Shown one piece after another: positions 23,061 through 33,050 of a stretch of 33,447 bases of DNA. Source of the DNA: Desulfobacterota bacterium AH_259_B03_O07. GTDB lineage: Bacteria > Desulfobacterota_D > UBA1144 > Nemesobacterales > CSP1-2. The notes under the pieces are model-generated. The model saw only the letters and a program-made list of their open reading frames with translations. It did not search any database and was not told the DNA's origin. Every line of letters begins with the position of its first letter. Within the stretch, counting starts at the first letter, position 1. The translations under genes and the position numbers were made by a program. The DNA is taken from the NCBI GenBank assembly GCA_027717645.1, contig JALLOG010000025.1, forward strand, positions 1-33,447. Reading direction: 5' to 3'.

Positions 23061-24788
23061 TTACTTACGTGCGCTAAATTTGAGCCCAGTCTTAGCCCGA
23101 TCCCACGTCTTATCAGTAATCTCTTTAATCTCGGCAACCCTTATCTTCTGGGTAGCGGTCACAGGAAACCCGTCTTCATAAATCTCCATAAACCTTGGTA
23201 CCATTGCAACCATCACCTGTTCTGCCAACCACTTACTAAATTCTACTGGATCAAAACTAGCACCCTGTTTTAATGTTACACACAACTTTATTTCATCATC
23301 AGAAACATTTGGCAATCTGATCCCAACAGCTATCGCTTCCTGGATAGCATCGTAACGCATAGATAAATCTTGCACCGCAATAGGATCGACATTCTCACCT
23401 GATACGCGTATTCGGCTGAACCTTCCGACAAAGTAATATCTTCCATCAATACCCCTTGCAAATAAGTCATCAGAATTAAAGAAACCATCGTCATCAAACG
23501 CTTCCCTGGTTCTCCTCTCATCCTTGAAATACTCATTCAGGGTTGTGTGGGGTACCAGCGGCTTGATAAAAACTAATCCCTTAGCCTCTTCCGGAGGATT
23601 AGAATCTTGATAGGGATCCCAGAAAGGTCTTAAGCCCCTGCTCGTATCTTGTGGGTCACGAAGCTCAACATAATATCCCTCCATTGGAAAACCGGATGAA
23701 CCAGGACGATGATCCTCTGGATCTTTCCATAGAACCATTCCCATCTCAGTTGATCCATAGCCATCTATAACTCGTACACCGAATCTCTCCTGAAATTCCT
23801 GAAGATTGCGGGGTGCAGGAGATCCCAGCATTATTCTAATTTTGTGCTTCCTATCCCATTCACTTGGTTTCGCTGCCCAAAGATACTCTGCAATGGCACC
23901 CAACATGTTTGCACAAGTTGCACCACACTGGGATGCCCATTTCCAGAAATTCGAAGCGGAGAATCGGGGATGAAAGACTGCTGTTCCTCCGGCCCCGATA
24001 GCGCTAAATAGACACATAACCTGTGCATTAGCATGACCGAGCGATAGAACACTCATTAACACATCTCCGCTGCGAACACCTTGCTGCTGGAGATAACCTC
24101 GAACTGTCATGAGCACGCCACCATGATTTCGTGCAACACCTTTTGGCATACCGGTTGTTCCTGATGTAAACATACAACGTTCCATATCTGACACGGCTAC
24201 ATCTAGAGCGGGGTTTTCCACAGAAAACCCATCAAAGGCGTTGAAAGGAAGTGTTTTTATACCATTAATATCTTTTGGAACATCATCCGGATTACCAGTG
24301 ACAAAGATGGTTTTCAAATTTTTCAAATTTTTTGAAATTTCTTCAAGAAAAGGAACGCTACCCTGGTCAACCACCAAGGCTTGCATATCTGAATAGTTAA
24401 TTACATATTCCAGTCTCTCTCCCTTCTCGTCTTTATTAATAGGTACTTGTACACCGCCAGCCTTGTGAATAGCTACTATGGAAGCAACATATTCAGAGCA
24501 ATTTAGCATATACATACCAACCTTGTCGCCCTTCTCTATGCCGAACTCGCCCCGAAGACCATTAGCAACCTTATTGGCCCAATCATTGGTCTCCTTGTAA
24601 GTAAAGCTCTCAGTTAAATTGCCCTCCGCATCTGCAACCCTGAACAAAGTTTTATCTGGATAATTTTCAGCTCCAACCTCTAAATACCTCGTAACAGGCA
24701 ACCACTTTGACGTATCATCAAAGGAGCCATTTGACAATGTGCCCTCCCCCAAATATTTAGATTCACGTGGTTTGAATAGCAAAAGCAT
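23061..24788 (-). CDS. Acyl-CoA ligase (CaiC-like), paralogue 1
   Basis: The 575-residue AMP-forming ligase of the ANL superfamily should activate a carboxylic acid with ATP and join it to CoA. The phosphate loop is MFTSGTTGMPKGV (206-218), the ATP motif YGSTEMG (344-350), the hinge-side NSDDLFAR (438-445) then GRFSRIRVSGENVDP, and the C-terminal lysine is Lys548 in TATQKIR. The overall pattern is closest to crotonobetaine/carnitine-CoA ligases. The usual Asp in the hinge motif GRxxD is replaced by Ser. A near-identical-length paralogue lies at 26089-27816, with roughly three quarters identity by eye. The substrate cannot be told from the sequence. Confidence 0.9.
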   Translation of the reverse strand: MLLLFKPRESKYLGEGTLSNGSFDDTSKWLPVTRYLEVGAENYPDKTLFRVADAEGNLTESFTYKETNDWANKVANGLRGEFGIEKGDKVGMYMLNCSEYVASIVAIHKAGGVQVPINKDEKGERLEYVINYSDMQALVVDQGSVPFLEEISKNLKNLKTIFVTGNPDDVPKDINGIKTLPFNAFDGFSVENPALDVAVSDMERCMFTSGTTGMPKGVARNHGGVLMTVRGYLQQQGVRSGDVLMSVLSLGHANAQVMCLFSAIGAGGTAVFHPRFSASNFWKWASQCGATCANMLGAIAEYLWAAKPSEWDRKHKIRIMLGSPAPRNLQEFQERFGVRVIDGYGSTEMGMVLWKDPEDHRPGSSGFPMEGYYVELRDPQDTSRGLRPFWDPYQDSNPPEEAKGLVFIKPLVPHTTLNEYFKDERRTREAFDDDGFFNSDDLFARGIDGRYYFVGRFSRIRVSGENVDPIAVQDLSMRYDAIQEAIAVGIRLPNVSDDEIKLCVTLKQGASFDPVEFSKWLAEQVMVAMVPRFMEIYEDGFPVTATQKIRVAEIKEITDKTWDRAKTGLKFSARK

Positions 24789-25060
24789 TTCAGCCCTCCT
24801 TAATTAAGTGACCATCCTTAGAGTTTGTAATGGCTTACACCGAATTTTAACAAATTCAGAAGTATTTTTCCATTTACCAAATCATAACCTTCAATAATAA
24901 GTGTATAATGATCTTGTTTTTTAAGTAGCAACAACATGAAAGTCAATTAATATACCTTATTATTGATCCAAGGGAATAAGTTAAAAAGATAGAACAAATA
25001 ATATACGAATATGGATTATAAACAGTTAAACGTATATCTAAGACAAGGCAAGAGATAGAT

Positions 25061-26008
25061 ATGGAAATATTTATTAATTCGCTTTTATTCATTATAGGCC
25101 TTATAGCACTTTATTTTGGGGGGGAAGGATTAGTTTTAGGATCTTCAAGAATTGCACGAAGACTTCGCATCAATCCAATTGTTATAGGGTTAACCATAGT
25201 AGCACTTGGAACCTCTTCGCCGGAATTTGTAGTAAGCCTTATTGCTGCATTCAAGGGCTCGAGTGACCTTGCGATTGGAAACATCATAGGCAGTAATATT
25301 TCAAACATTGGGCTTATCCTAGGTATTTCCGCACTGATTTATCCAATCAAAGTACAAATAAGAGTCATAAAAGCAGAAGTCCCAATAATGATTGTTTTAT
25401 CAATAATTCTGTATTTCACTGCCTTCAACCTAACAATCGGATTTTATGAGGGGATCATACTCATCGGGTCTTTATTAGCATTCGTAATCTATAGCTATTT
25501 CGGTGCATTGAAGGAAAGTTCCACAACGGAAAGGGAATTTAAGGAATTCCTAGGAACCAATCAGTCGGGTATTAAAAACTTTCTTTTTATAATATCAGGA
25601 ATAATTGGATTGATCATTGGTGCACATTTAGTCGTTAATGCTGCAATCTTAACTGCAAATGAATTAGGAATTAGTCAACTGGTGATTGGTGTTTCCGCTG
25701 TCGCAGTTGGCACATCACTTCCAGAACTTTCAACTTCGATTGTCGCCGCCATTAGGAAAGAACCGGATATCCTGGTTGGAAATATTATAGGAAGCAATAT
25801 TTTCAATATCGGTATACTCGGACTGGTGGCTATAATACACCCGGTAAATGTTGACCCGAATATTCTTAGGTTTGAACTGCCTGTTATGCTTTTCTTTACA
25901 CTTGCAGCACTTCCCATTATGAAAACGGGATTCCGAGTCAGCAGAGTTGAGGGAATTTTCCTGCTTGCGTTTTATCTTCTATTTATCGTCCTGTTGTTCT
26001 ATCTGTAA
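25061..26008 (+). CDS. Ca2+/Na+ antiporter, CaCA family (YrbG-like)
   Basis: The 315-residue membrane protein has about ten hydrophobic helices and the two inverted alpha repeats that form the cation path. The first is GLTIVALGTSSPEFVVSLIA (43-62) followed by GNIIGSNISNIG. The second is GVSAVAVGTSLPELSTSIVA followed by GNIIGSNIFNIG. The acidic residues in the SPE and LPE motifs coordinate Ca2+ and Na+. The gene sits alone on the plus strand between the two minus-strand acyl-CoA ligase genes. It would use the Na+ gradient, which the OadA/OadB-type pump encoded at the left of the window could help build; that link is inference. Confidence 0.93.
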   Translation: MEIFINSLLFIIGLIALYFGGEGLVLGSSRIARRLRINPIVIGLTIVALGTSSPEFVVSLIAAFKGSSDLAIGNIIGSNISNIGLILGISALIYPIKVQIRVIKAEVPIMIVLSIILYFTAFNLTIGFYEGIILIGSLLAFVIYSYFGALKESSTTEREFKEFLGTNQSGIKNFLFIISGIIGLIIGAHLVVNAAILTANELGISQLVIGVSAVAVGTSLPELSTSIVAAIRKEPDILVGNIIGSNIFNIGILGLVAIIHPVNVDPNILRFELPVMLFFTLAALPIMKTGFRVSRVEGIFLLAFYLLFIVLLFYL

Positions 26009-26088
26009 TAGCTATAAAAGAAACATCGGGATAAAACCCAATTTCGAGTAATGTAGAATCATTAGAAAGACATTTTTCGGGTGTAAAA

Positions 26089-27816
26089 TCACTTCCGAGC
26101 GCTGAACTTGAGTCCTGCTTTTGCACGGTCCCAAGTATTATCACTTAACTTTTTTATCTCTGCTACCCTTGTTTTCTGAGTTGCGGTTAACGGAAATCCC
26201 CCCTCATAGACCTCTATAAACCTCGGAACCATTGCAACAATGACCCGATCTGCCATCCAATTACAAAACTCAATCGGCTCAAATTTCGCGCCCGGTTTCA
26301 AGGTGATGTTGAGTTTTATTTCATCCTCTGAAACATCAGGAAGTCTGATGCCAACAGCAATTGCTTCTTGTATTGATTCATGATCCATCGCTACATCCTG
26401 AACAGCAATCGGGTCTACATTTTCACCAGAAACCCTGATACGGCTGAATCTACCGATGAAGTAATATCTTCCGTCTATTCCCCTCGCAAACAAGTCGTCA
26501 GAATTAAAGAATCCGTCATCGTCAAATGCCTCTATAGTCCTTCTCTTATCCTTGAAATACTCATTAAGAGTAGTATGAGGTATAAATGGTTTGATAAAAA
26601 GCAATCCCTTAGCATCATCAGGCGGAGCAGGATTTTCAAAAGGGTCCCAAAACGGTCGGAGGACCTTACTTGTATCCTGTGGATCTCTCAATTCAACATG
26701 ATAGCCTTCCATAGGAAAGCCTGATGAACCAGGACGATGATCCTCTGGATCCTTCCATGTTACCATTCCCATCTCTGTGGACCCATAACCATCAATAGCT
26801 CGAATTCCAAACCTTTCCTCAAATTCTTTAAGATTTCGTGGGGCTGGACCGGCAAGAACAGTGCGAACTTTATTTTTTCCATCCCACTCACTTGGTGGGG
26901 CAGCCCAGAGATAATCAGAAACTGCACCGAGCATGTTTGCACATGTAGCCCCACAATCAGCAGCCCATTTCCAGAAATTTGATGCTGAAAAGCGTGGGTA
27001 AAATACCGCAGTTGCACCCGCTCCAATCGCACTAAATAGACACATCACCTGGGCATTGGCATGTCCCAGAGTAAGAACACTCATCAGTATATCTTCACTG
27101 CGAACACCCTGTTGCTGAATATATCCCCTTACCGTTAGAATCACACCTCCGTGGTTTCTAACAACCCCTTTTGGCATTCCAGTTGTCCCCGAAGTAAACA
27201 TACATCTTTCCATAGATGCAATGGAAACATCCAATCCCAGATTCTCATCTGAATATTCGTTAAAAGCTGAAAACGGAAGTGTCTTTATTCCATGAATTAC
27301 ATCTGGAACGTCATCCGGATCCCCAGTAATAAATATCGTCTTTAGATCTGTTAGACCCCCGCCTATTTCTTCTACCAAAGGAACACTTTCAGGGTCCGTG
27401 ATCAAAACCACCATTTCCGAAAAATTTATAACGTAAGCCAACCTCTCACCCTTTTCATCCTTGTTGATGGGTACTTGGACGGCTCCTGTTTTATGGATCG
27501 CAAGAATTGAAATTACATACTCAGAGGAATTCAGCATATAGATGCCAACTTTATCCCCATTATCAACTCCGAATCCTTGTCTGAGACCATTGGCAACCCG
27601 ATTAGCCCATGCGTTTGCCTCCTGATAGGAAAAGCTCTCTCTTAGATTCCCCTCCTTCTCAGCAAACCTAAACATTGTTTTCTCGGGGAAGTTCTCTGCC
27701 CCCTTTTCAAGATAACGGGTAATCGGCAACCAACTTGATGTATCATCGAAAGACCCATGAGGGAGAGTCCCCTTACCCAGATACTTTGAGTCTCTTGGTT
27801 TAAGAAATAAAATCAT
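26089..27816 (-). CDS. Acyl-CoA ligase (CaiC-like), paralogue 2
   Basis: This 575-residue enzyme aligns with the ligase at 23061-24788 without visible gaps and shares the unusual hinge GRFSRIRVSGENVDP and the tail LKFSARK. ANL motifs are intact at the same positions: MFTSGTTGMPKGV, YGSTEMG, NSDDLFAR and TATQKTR. It lies 60 bases downstream of trpG on the same strand but is unlikely to be functionally tied to tryptophan synthesis. The pair probably arose by duplication, with the antiporter gene caught between or inserted later. Confidence 0.9.
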   Translation of the reverse strand: MILFLKPRDSKYLGKGTLPHGSFDDTSSWLPITRYLEKGAENFPEKTMFRFAEKEGNLRESFSYQEANAWANRVANGLRQGFGVDNGDKVGIYMLNSSEYVISILAIHKTGAVQVPINKDEKGERLAYVINFSEMVVLITDPESVPLVEEIGGGLTDLKTIFITGDPDDVPDVIHGIKTLPFSAFNEYSDENLGLDVSIASMERCMFTSGTTGMPKGVVRNHGGVILTVRGYIQQQGVRSEDILMSVLTLGHANAQVMCLFSAIGAGATAVFYPRFSASNFWKWAADCGATCANMLGAVSDYLWAAPPSEWDGKNKVRTVLAGPAPRNLKEFEERFGIRAIDGYGSTEMGMVTWKDPEDHRPGSSGFPMEGYHVELRDPQDTSKVLRPFWDPFENPAPPDDAKGLLFIKPFIPHTTLNEYFKDKRRTIEAFDDDGFFNSDDLFARGIDGRYYFIGRFSRIRVSGENVDPIAVQDVAMDHESIQEAIAVGIRLPDVSEDEIKLNITLKPGAKFEPIEFCNWMADRVIVAMVPRFIEVYEGGFPLTATQKTRVAEIKKLSDNTWDRAKAGLKFSARK

Positions 27817-27876
27817 TAATTCACCGCTATACTATTAACGTCTAATTTTATTATTATTAACCGTTAAAATAACAAT

Positions 27877-28452
27877 TCAGTTTCTTCTCGAAATAGTTAT
27901 AAAATGTTTTAGCATATCTTTTCCATATTTTGTTAGAATAGACTCAGGATGAAACTGGACTCCTTCAACCGTGTATTCCCTGTGCCTAATCCCCATGATT
28001 TCACCATCATCAGTCCAGGCAGATATTTCAAGCTCGTCTGGAAGTGATTTTTTCTCGACTATAAGGGAGTGATACCTTGTAGCTTCAAATGGATCGGGTA
28101 TTCCTGTATAAATGCCTCTGGAATCGTGATGGATCATTGAGGTTTTTCCGTGTAGAATCCTTTTTGCCTTTACGATTTTCCCCCCTAGAGCATAAGCAAC
28201 CGATTGATGACCGAGACAAACTCCAAGAATCGGTATCCTTCCCAAAAACTCCCCTATCAGATCTACAGAAATACCTGCTTCCTTGGGGGTACATGGACCT
28301 GGAGATATCATTATCATTTCAGGATCCAGCTTTCCAACACCTTCCAACGTAATTTTATCATTCCGGAAGACAACTACTTTTTCTCCAAGCTCACCCAAGT
28401 AGTGCACAAGATTGTAAGTAAATGAATCATAGTTGTCTATCATCAGTATCAT
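27877..28452 (-). CDS. trpG: Anthranilate/aminodeoxychorismate synthase glutaminase
   Basis: The 191-residue class I glutamine amidotransferase supplies ammonia to the chorismate-using partner. The catalytic triad is visible as Cys79 in ILGVCLGHQ and His168 with Glu170 in QFHPES. The oxyanion strand is ISPGPCTP (49-56), and the family-specific HGKTS lies at 101-105. A GGGGAA ribosome-binding site precedes the ATG. It follows trpE by 64 bases on the same strand. In organisms with one copy it often also serves as PabA in folate synthesis. Confidence 0.93.
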   Translation of the reverse strand: MILMIDNYDSFTYNLVHYLGELGEKVVVFRNDKITLEGVGKLDPEMIMISPGPCTPKEAGISVDLIGEFLGRIPILGVCLGHQSVAYALGGKIVKAKRILHGKTSMIHHDSRGIYTGIPDPFEATRYHSLIVEKKSLPDELEISAWTDDGEIMGIRHREYTVEGVQFHPESILTKYGKDMLKHFITISRRN

Positions 28453-28516
28453 TAATCATTCCCCACGACAATATACATTATACTCACATATCGGACATAT
28501 TATAGGCTTTAGACTA

Positions 28517-30001
28517 CTAAATCCCTGCCCTCGCCACCTCAACAGCCTTTATAAGAGCCTTTACCTTATTCACAGTTTCATAATATTCCCTTTCCGGATC
28601 CGAGTCAGCAACGATACCCGCTCCAGCCTGAATATATACATTTTTTCCCTTAATCACAAAAGTCCTAATTGTAATACATGTATCCATGTTGCCAGAAAAG
28701 CTAAAATATCCGACTGCACCTCCGTAAGCACCCCGTTTAGTAGGCTCCATTTCTTCAATTATTTCCATAGCCCTTACCTTAGGGGCCCCGGATAGTGTAC
28801 CTGCGGGAAATGTAGCTTTGATAACATCAAATGCATTTTTCTGAGCCTTTAGCTTAGCAATAACGTTTGATACTATATGCATAACATGAGAATATCTTTC
28901 AACAATCATGAGTTCATCAACTTTAATCGTGCCAAATTCTGCTACTCTACCAAGGTCATTTCTTGCAAGATCAACAAGCATTATATGCTCTGCCCTCTCT
29001 TTGGGATCAGATAAAAGCTCCTTTTCAAGCATCTTGTCTTTCCTATCTGTTGATCCACGAGGTCTTGTGCCCGCAATTGGTCGAATTTCAACCTTTTCTC
29101 CTTCCAATCTGACCATTACCTCAGGAGAAGAACCGATTAGATAATGATCGCCCATCTTGAGATAAAACATGTAAGGTGAAGGATTTAATACTCTGAGGGC
29201 TCTATATAAATCAAATGGTAGAACCCTGAGATCAGTTTGCCATCTTTGAGAAATTACAGACTGAATAATATCTCCAGCTCGAATATACCTTTTCGTTCTC
29301 TTAACAGCTTCCATAAAATCCTTTGGTTTAAAATTTGATTTAAATCTTGGAGTATTTGATTCCTCTAACAAAGAGCTTGCTTTGTTCGTATAGAGGGGCA
29401 TTGGTGACCGGAGCTTTTCTATTAAACTTTCAATCTTTTCTACAGCAGCTTTATAAGACCTTTTCGCCTCACTTGGCTTTGAGACATATGCATTAGAAAT
29501 AATTTTCAATTTATTATTAACATTATCAAACACCAAAACCGAGTCAGTTATCATGAAGATTGAGTCCCATAGTTGAAGATCGTCTCTACCCATTTCCGGA
29601 AGCTTCTCTATAAATCTAACAACATCATATCCGAAATATCCAACAGCACCGCCGTGAAATCTAGGCAACCCTGGAATCTGGACGGGTTTATATCTTGAAA
29701 GAAGTTCCCTTAAAGTATCAATTGGATTTCCTTCTCGCTTCTCTGCTTTGCCGTTTTCTAAGATTTCAATACTGCTACCCTTTGACCTGAAAATTACCGA
29801 TGGTTCTGTTCCAAGGAAGCTGAATCTTCCCCACTTCTCCCCACCCTCTACACTTTCTAGCAAAAAAGCGTACTCCCCGCTTTCAATTTTCTTAAGAGCA
29901 GAAACTGGTGTATCAAAGTCAGCAAGAATCTCAGTCCAAACAGGAATGATGTTCCCCTCTTTCAGCTTTTCTTTAAACTCCGAAAATGATGGTGTAATCA
30001 T
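28517..30001 (-). CDS. trpE: Anthranilate synthase component I
   Basis: The 494-residue protein converts chorismate and ammonia to anthranilate, the first step to tryptophan. The tryptophan feedback site is visible as LLES (47-50) with EKWGRFSFLG. The chorismate-binding half includes HYLIGSSPEVMVRL, RPIAGTRPRG, the helix with LVDLARNDLGRV, and GGAVGYFSFSGNMDTCITIR and AGAGIVADSDPEREYYET near the end. Presence of the LLES element favours TrpE over PabB. The promoter is shared with, or close to, the divergent phosphomannomutase gene. The trpD, C, F, B and A genes are not in the window. Confidence 0.92.
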   Translation of the reverse strand: MITPSFSEFKEKLKEGNIIPVWTEILADFDTPVSALKKIESGEYAFLLESVEGGEKWGRFSFLGTEPSVIFRSKGSSIEILENGKAEKREGNPIDTLRELLSRYKPVQIPGLPRFHGGAVGYFGYDVVRFIEKLPEMGRDDLQLWDSIFMITDSVLVFDNVNNKLKIISNAYVSKPSEAKRSYKAAVEKIESLIEKLRSPMPLYTNKASSLLEESNTPRFKSNFKPKDFMEAVKRTKRYIRAGDIIQSVISQRWQTDLRVLPFDLYRALRVLNPSPYMFYLKMGDHYLIGSSPEVMVRLEGEKVEIRPIAGTRPRGSTDRKDKMLEKELLSDPKERAEHIMLVDLARNDLGRVAEFGTIKVDELMIVERYSHVMHIVSNVIAKLKAQKNAFDVIKATFPAGTLSGAPKVRAMEIIEEMEPTKRGAYGGAVGYFSFSGNMDTCITIRTFVIKGKNVYIQAGAGIVADSDPEREYYETVNKVKALIKAVEVARAGI

Positions 30002-30119
30002 GGGAAGAAATGATATTAATCAGAATAATTAAAGTCAAGGAATTGATTTTCCCATAGAATAACAAATATTGTATTATACAATTTCAAAAAGTTTTTGAGC
30101 TTTTGGAGGCACCTTCTCG

Positions 30120-31484
30120 ATGCCAAATATTAATCCACAAATCTTCAGGGAGTATGACATTAGGGGTGTTGTAGATGAGGATATAAATAATGAAATCATA
30201 GAAAAAATAGGTAAAGCATATGGCACATATATGAATAAACTTGGGAAGGAAACCGTATCTATCGGTCGTGACTGTAGACTGAGTTCTCCAGCCTTTTCTG
30301 AGGCAATGATTAAAGGTATGTTATCTACTGGTCTTAATATAATTGATTTAGGAATGGTTACTACTCCAATGGTTTATTTTTCTCTCTTTAATATAGATGT
30401 AGAAGGAGGAGTGATAATCACCGCCAGCCACAATCCAAGCCAATACAATGGAATCAAACTCTGTGTTGACAAAGACTCAATTTTTGGACAAGAAATTCAA
30501 AAAATTGGCAAAATCGCGATAGAGGAGAACTTTGCGACCGGCAATGGAAAGGTCGAAACCACCGATATAACGGAGAGTTATCTAAATTTCCTCAGAAATA
30601 ACTTTGATATAAAGCCCGGGATAAGAGTAGCGATAGATTGTGGGAATGCGATGGTAGGAATGGTTGCTCCCAGAATTTTAAAGGATTTCGGTTGCGAATT
30701 AACAGAACTTTACACTGAACCAGACGGGAGATTTCCGAATCATCACCCTGATCCAACGGTCGAGGAAAATATCAAAGATTTAATAAGCACTGTAAAAAAT
30801 GAAAAACTACAGATAGGAATCGGATTTGATGGAGATGGCGATAGAATCGGTGTAGTTGATGAGAATGGAAATATAATATGGGGCGATTTACTTGTTCTCA
30901 TTTTCGCGAGGGATATCTTGGAACAGATTCCCAAGGCCAAGATTATTGGAGATGTCAAATGTTCAAACAGACTATTTAGAGACATAGAGAGCCACGGTGG
31001 AATACCTATCATGTGGAAAACCGGTCATTCCATCATAAAGAATAAAATGAAGTTGGAAGATGCTGCTCTGGCAGGCGAAATGAGTGGACACATTTTTTTC
31101 GCAGATAGGTATTTTGGTTACGACGATGCTCTTTATGGAGCACTAAGAATTCTCGAATTAATATCAAAAACAGGGAAAGGGGTATCCGACCTACTCAAAG
31201 GAGTTCCACCTGCGATCTCTACTCCTGAAATAAGGGTTGAATGCCCGGATGAAACGAAATTCGAATTAGTGAATCAAGCAAGAGAAGAACTCAAAAAAGA
31301 CTATGATGTCATTGACATCGACGGCGTAAGGGTAGAATTTCCCGATGGATGGGGTCTCATAAGGGCTTCAAATACCCAACCCGCTTTGGTACTAAGGTTT
31401 GAAGCCGAAACCGAAGAGAGAATTAATGAAATACGATCCATCATTGAAGGGAAATTGGAAACAGCAAAAGCTAAGTTAAGCTAA
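30120..31484 (+). CDS. Phosphomannomutase/phosphoglucomutase
   Basis: The 454-residue alpha-D-phosphohexomutase moves phosphate between C1 and C6 of mannose or glucose phosphate, feeding GDP-mannose and other envelope sugars. The catalytic phosphoserine is Ser103 in TASHNPSQYNG, the Mg2+ loop DGDGDR is at 237-242, the sugar-recognition loop GEMSGH at 319-324, and the phosphate-binding RASNTQP near 424-430. Those loops fit bifunctional AlgC/ManB enzymes. A GGAGG ribosome-binding site (30105-30109) precedes the ATG. The gene is followed, after 120-140 bases, by the oxidoreductase gene on the same strand. Confidence 0.93.
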   Translation: MPNINPQIFREYDIRGVVDEDINNEIIEKIGKAYGTYMNKLGKETVSIGRDCRLSSPAFSEAMIKGMLSTGLNIIDLGMVTTPMVYFSLFNIDVEGGVIITASHNPSQYNGIKLCVDKDSIFGQEIQKIGKIAIEENFATGNGKVETTDITESYLNFLRNNFDIKPGIRVAIDCGNAMVGMVAPRILKDFGCELTELYTEPDGRFPNHHPDPTVEENIKDLISTVKNEKLQIGIGFDGDGDRIGVVDENGNIIWGDLLVLIFARDILEQIPKAKIIGDVKCSNRLFRDIESHGGIPIMWKTGHSIIKNKMKLEDAALAGEMSGHIFFADRYFGYDDALYGALRILELISKTGKGVSDLLKGVPPAISTPEIRVECPDETKFELVNQAREELKKDYDVIDIDGVRVEFPDGWGLIRASNTQPALVLRFEAETEERINEIRSIIEGKLETAKAKLS

Positions 31485-31622
31485 TGCAGGCAGCAATAAA
31501 ACGAAGATTCAATATTGACCTTTGACTCACTTGCATTTTCTCAACTAGAATTATCCTGATAAGCTTGTTTGTGAACATGAATACTTCGAATAATTTATTA
31601 AAATTTGCCGGAGGAAAATTCC

Positions 31623-33050
31623 GTGAAGAGCTACGATGTAGTGGTACTAGGAGGAGGGTCAGCGGGTCTTACTGCTGCCACTGGTTCAGTAAAATTCGGA
31701 CTAAAGGTCGCATTGATTGAAAAGGAAAAGCTAGGGGGCGACTGTCTTTACTATGGCTGTGTACCCAGTAAGACCTTGATAAGGTCTGCTAAGATTGTAT
31801 CACTCCTAAAAAGAGCAAATGAATTTGGTTTAGACAGAACAGATGTGTCTTTCGAATTTGCGAACGTGATTGGACATGTATGGGACGTAATTAACAAAAT
31901 AGGGGAACATGATGATCCTGAAAGATTCAGAAAAATGGGAGTTGACGTAATCTTTGGTGATCCCAGGTTCGTATCTAAAAACGAAATAGAAATAGATGGA
32001 AAGAGAATTAAGAGCAAGAAATTCGTAATATCTACTGGTTCTAGATCGTTGACTCCAAATATAAAAGGTCTCAAAGAAACCGGATTCATCACGCATGTTG
32101 ATATTTTTCATTTAAAAACCCTACCCCCTTCTATAATTGTTATAGGAGCTGGTCCTATAGGAATGGAGATGTCTCAAGCATTCGCACGATTCGGCTCTGA
32201 AGTCACGGTCCTAGAAATGGAGAATCAAATTCTGCCAAAAGAAGACATAGATATATCAAAAACACTTGAAAGTTGTCTAGCAAAAGAAGGTATAAGGTTT
32301 TCATTGGGTACAACTGCCAAACGCGTGAGAACTGAGAATGGCAAAAAGATCGTTGTTTGCGAAAAAGATGGCAAAGAGAACCTTCATAGGGCAGATGAAA
32401 TACTTGTTGCAGTGGGGCGTTCCCCTAACGTTGAAGGGCTAAATTTAGAAGCACCGGGGGTTGAATATGACGAAAAAGGAATAAAAGTAAATCGCAGTTT
32501 AAAGACAACGGCTAAGAACATATGGGCATGTGGTGATGTTGTGGGACCTTATCTCTTTACACATATGGCCGAATACCAAGCCGGAATTGTCCTTCGAAAC
32601 GCATTATTTAAGTTGCCTGCTAAAACAGACTATAAAGTAGTTCCTTGGACAACATTTACCGATCCTGAAGTTGCACACATCGGACTAACTGAATACGAAG
32701 CAGTTGAAAATGAACTAAATTATAATATCTACAAATACAACTATAGCGATGTTGATAGAGCGTTAACAGAAGTAGAGGGGCAAGGCTTCATAAAAATTCT
32801 ATGTACAGGTTGGAGTGGAAAGATAATTGGTGCACACATAGTGGGACCCAACGCAGGAGAACTAATACATGAGCTCATACTAGCAGTGAGAAAGGGCTTG
32901 ACCGTAAAGGATATTTCTTCAACAATCCACGTATATCCTACGCTGGCATTAGGTACAAGGCAAACTACCGATCTTTATTTCCATGAGAAGTTCTTCTCAT
33001 CCGGATGGTTACAGAAATTACTTAGAATTATGGTTCGTGTCTTAAATTAG
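31623..33050 (+). CDS. MerA-like FAD/NAD disulfide oxidoreductase
   Basis: The 475-residue protein is a group I pyridine nucleotide-disulfide oxidoreductase. It has an FAD fold GGGSAG (10-15), the redox pair Cys41/Cys46 in GGDCLYYGCVPSK, an NAD(P) fold VIGAGPIGMEMSQAF, and a dimerisation domain that ends in a hydrophobic, basic tail. The usual catalytic HxHPT of lipoamide dehydrogenase reads IHVYPT here, with Tyr in place of the base, like mercuric reductase. There is no heavy-metal-binding N-terminal domain or C-terminal Cys pair. This subfamily is common and its substrate unknown. The GTG start is chosen because GGAGGA (31610-31615) precedes it; a TTG at 31605 would overlap that site. Confidence 0.88.
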   Translation: MKSYDVVVLGGGSAGLTAATGSVKFGLKVALIEKEKLGGDCLYYGCVPSKTLIRSAKIVSLLKRANEFGLDRTDVSFEFANVIGHVWDVINKIGEHDDPERFRKMGVDVIFGDPRFVSKNEIEIDGKRIKSKKFVISTGSRSLTPNIKGLKETGFITHVDIFHLKTLPPSIIVIGAGPIGMEMSQAFARFGSEVTVLEMENQILPKEDIDISKTLESCLAKEGIRFSLGTTAKRVRTENGKKIVVCEKDGKENLHRADEILVAVGRSPNVEGLNLEAPGVEYDEKGIKVNRSLKTTAKNIWACGDVVGPYLFTHMAEYQAGIVLRNALFKLPAKTDYKVVPWTTFTDPEVAHIGLTEYEAVENELNYNIYKYNYSDVDRALTEVEGQGFIKILCTGWSGKIIGAHIVGPNAGELIHELILAVRKGLTVKDISSTIHVYPTLALGTRQTTDLYFHEKFFSSGWLQKLLRIMVRVLN

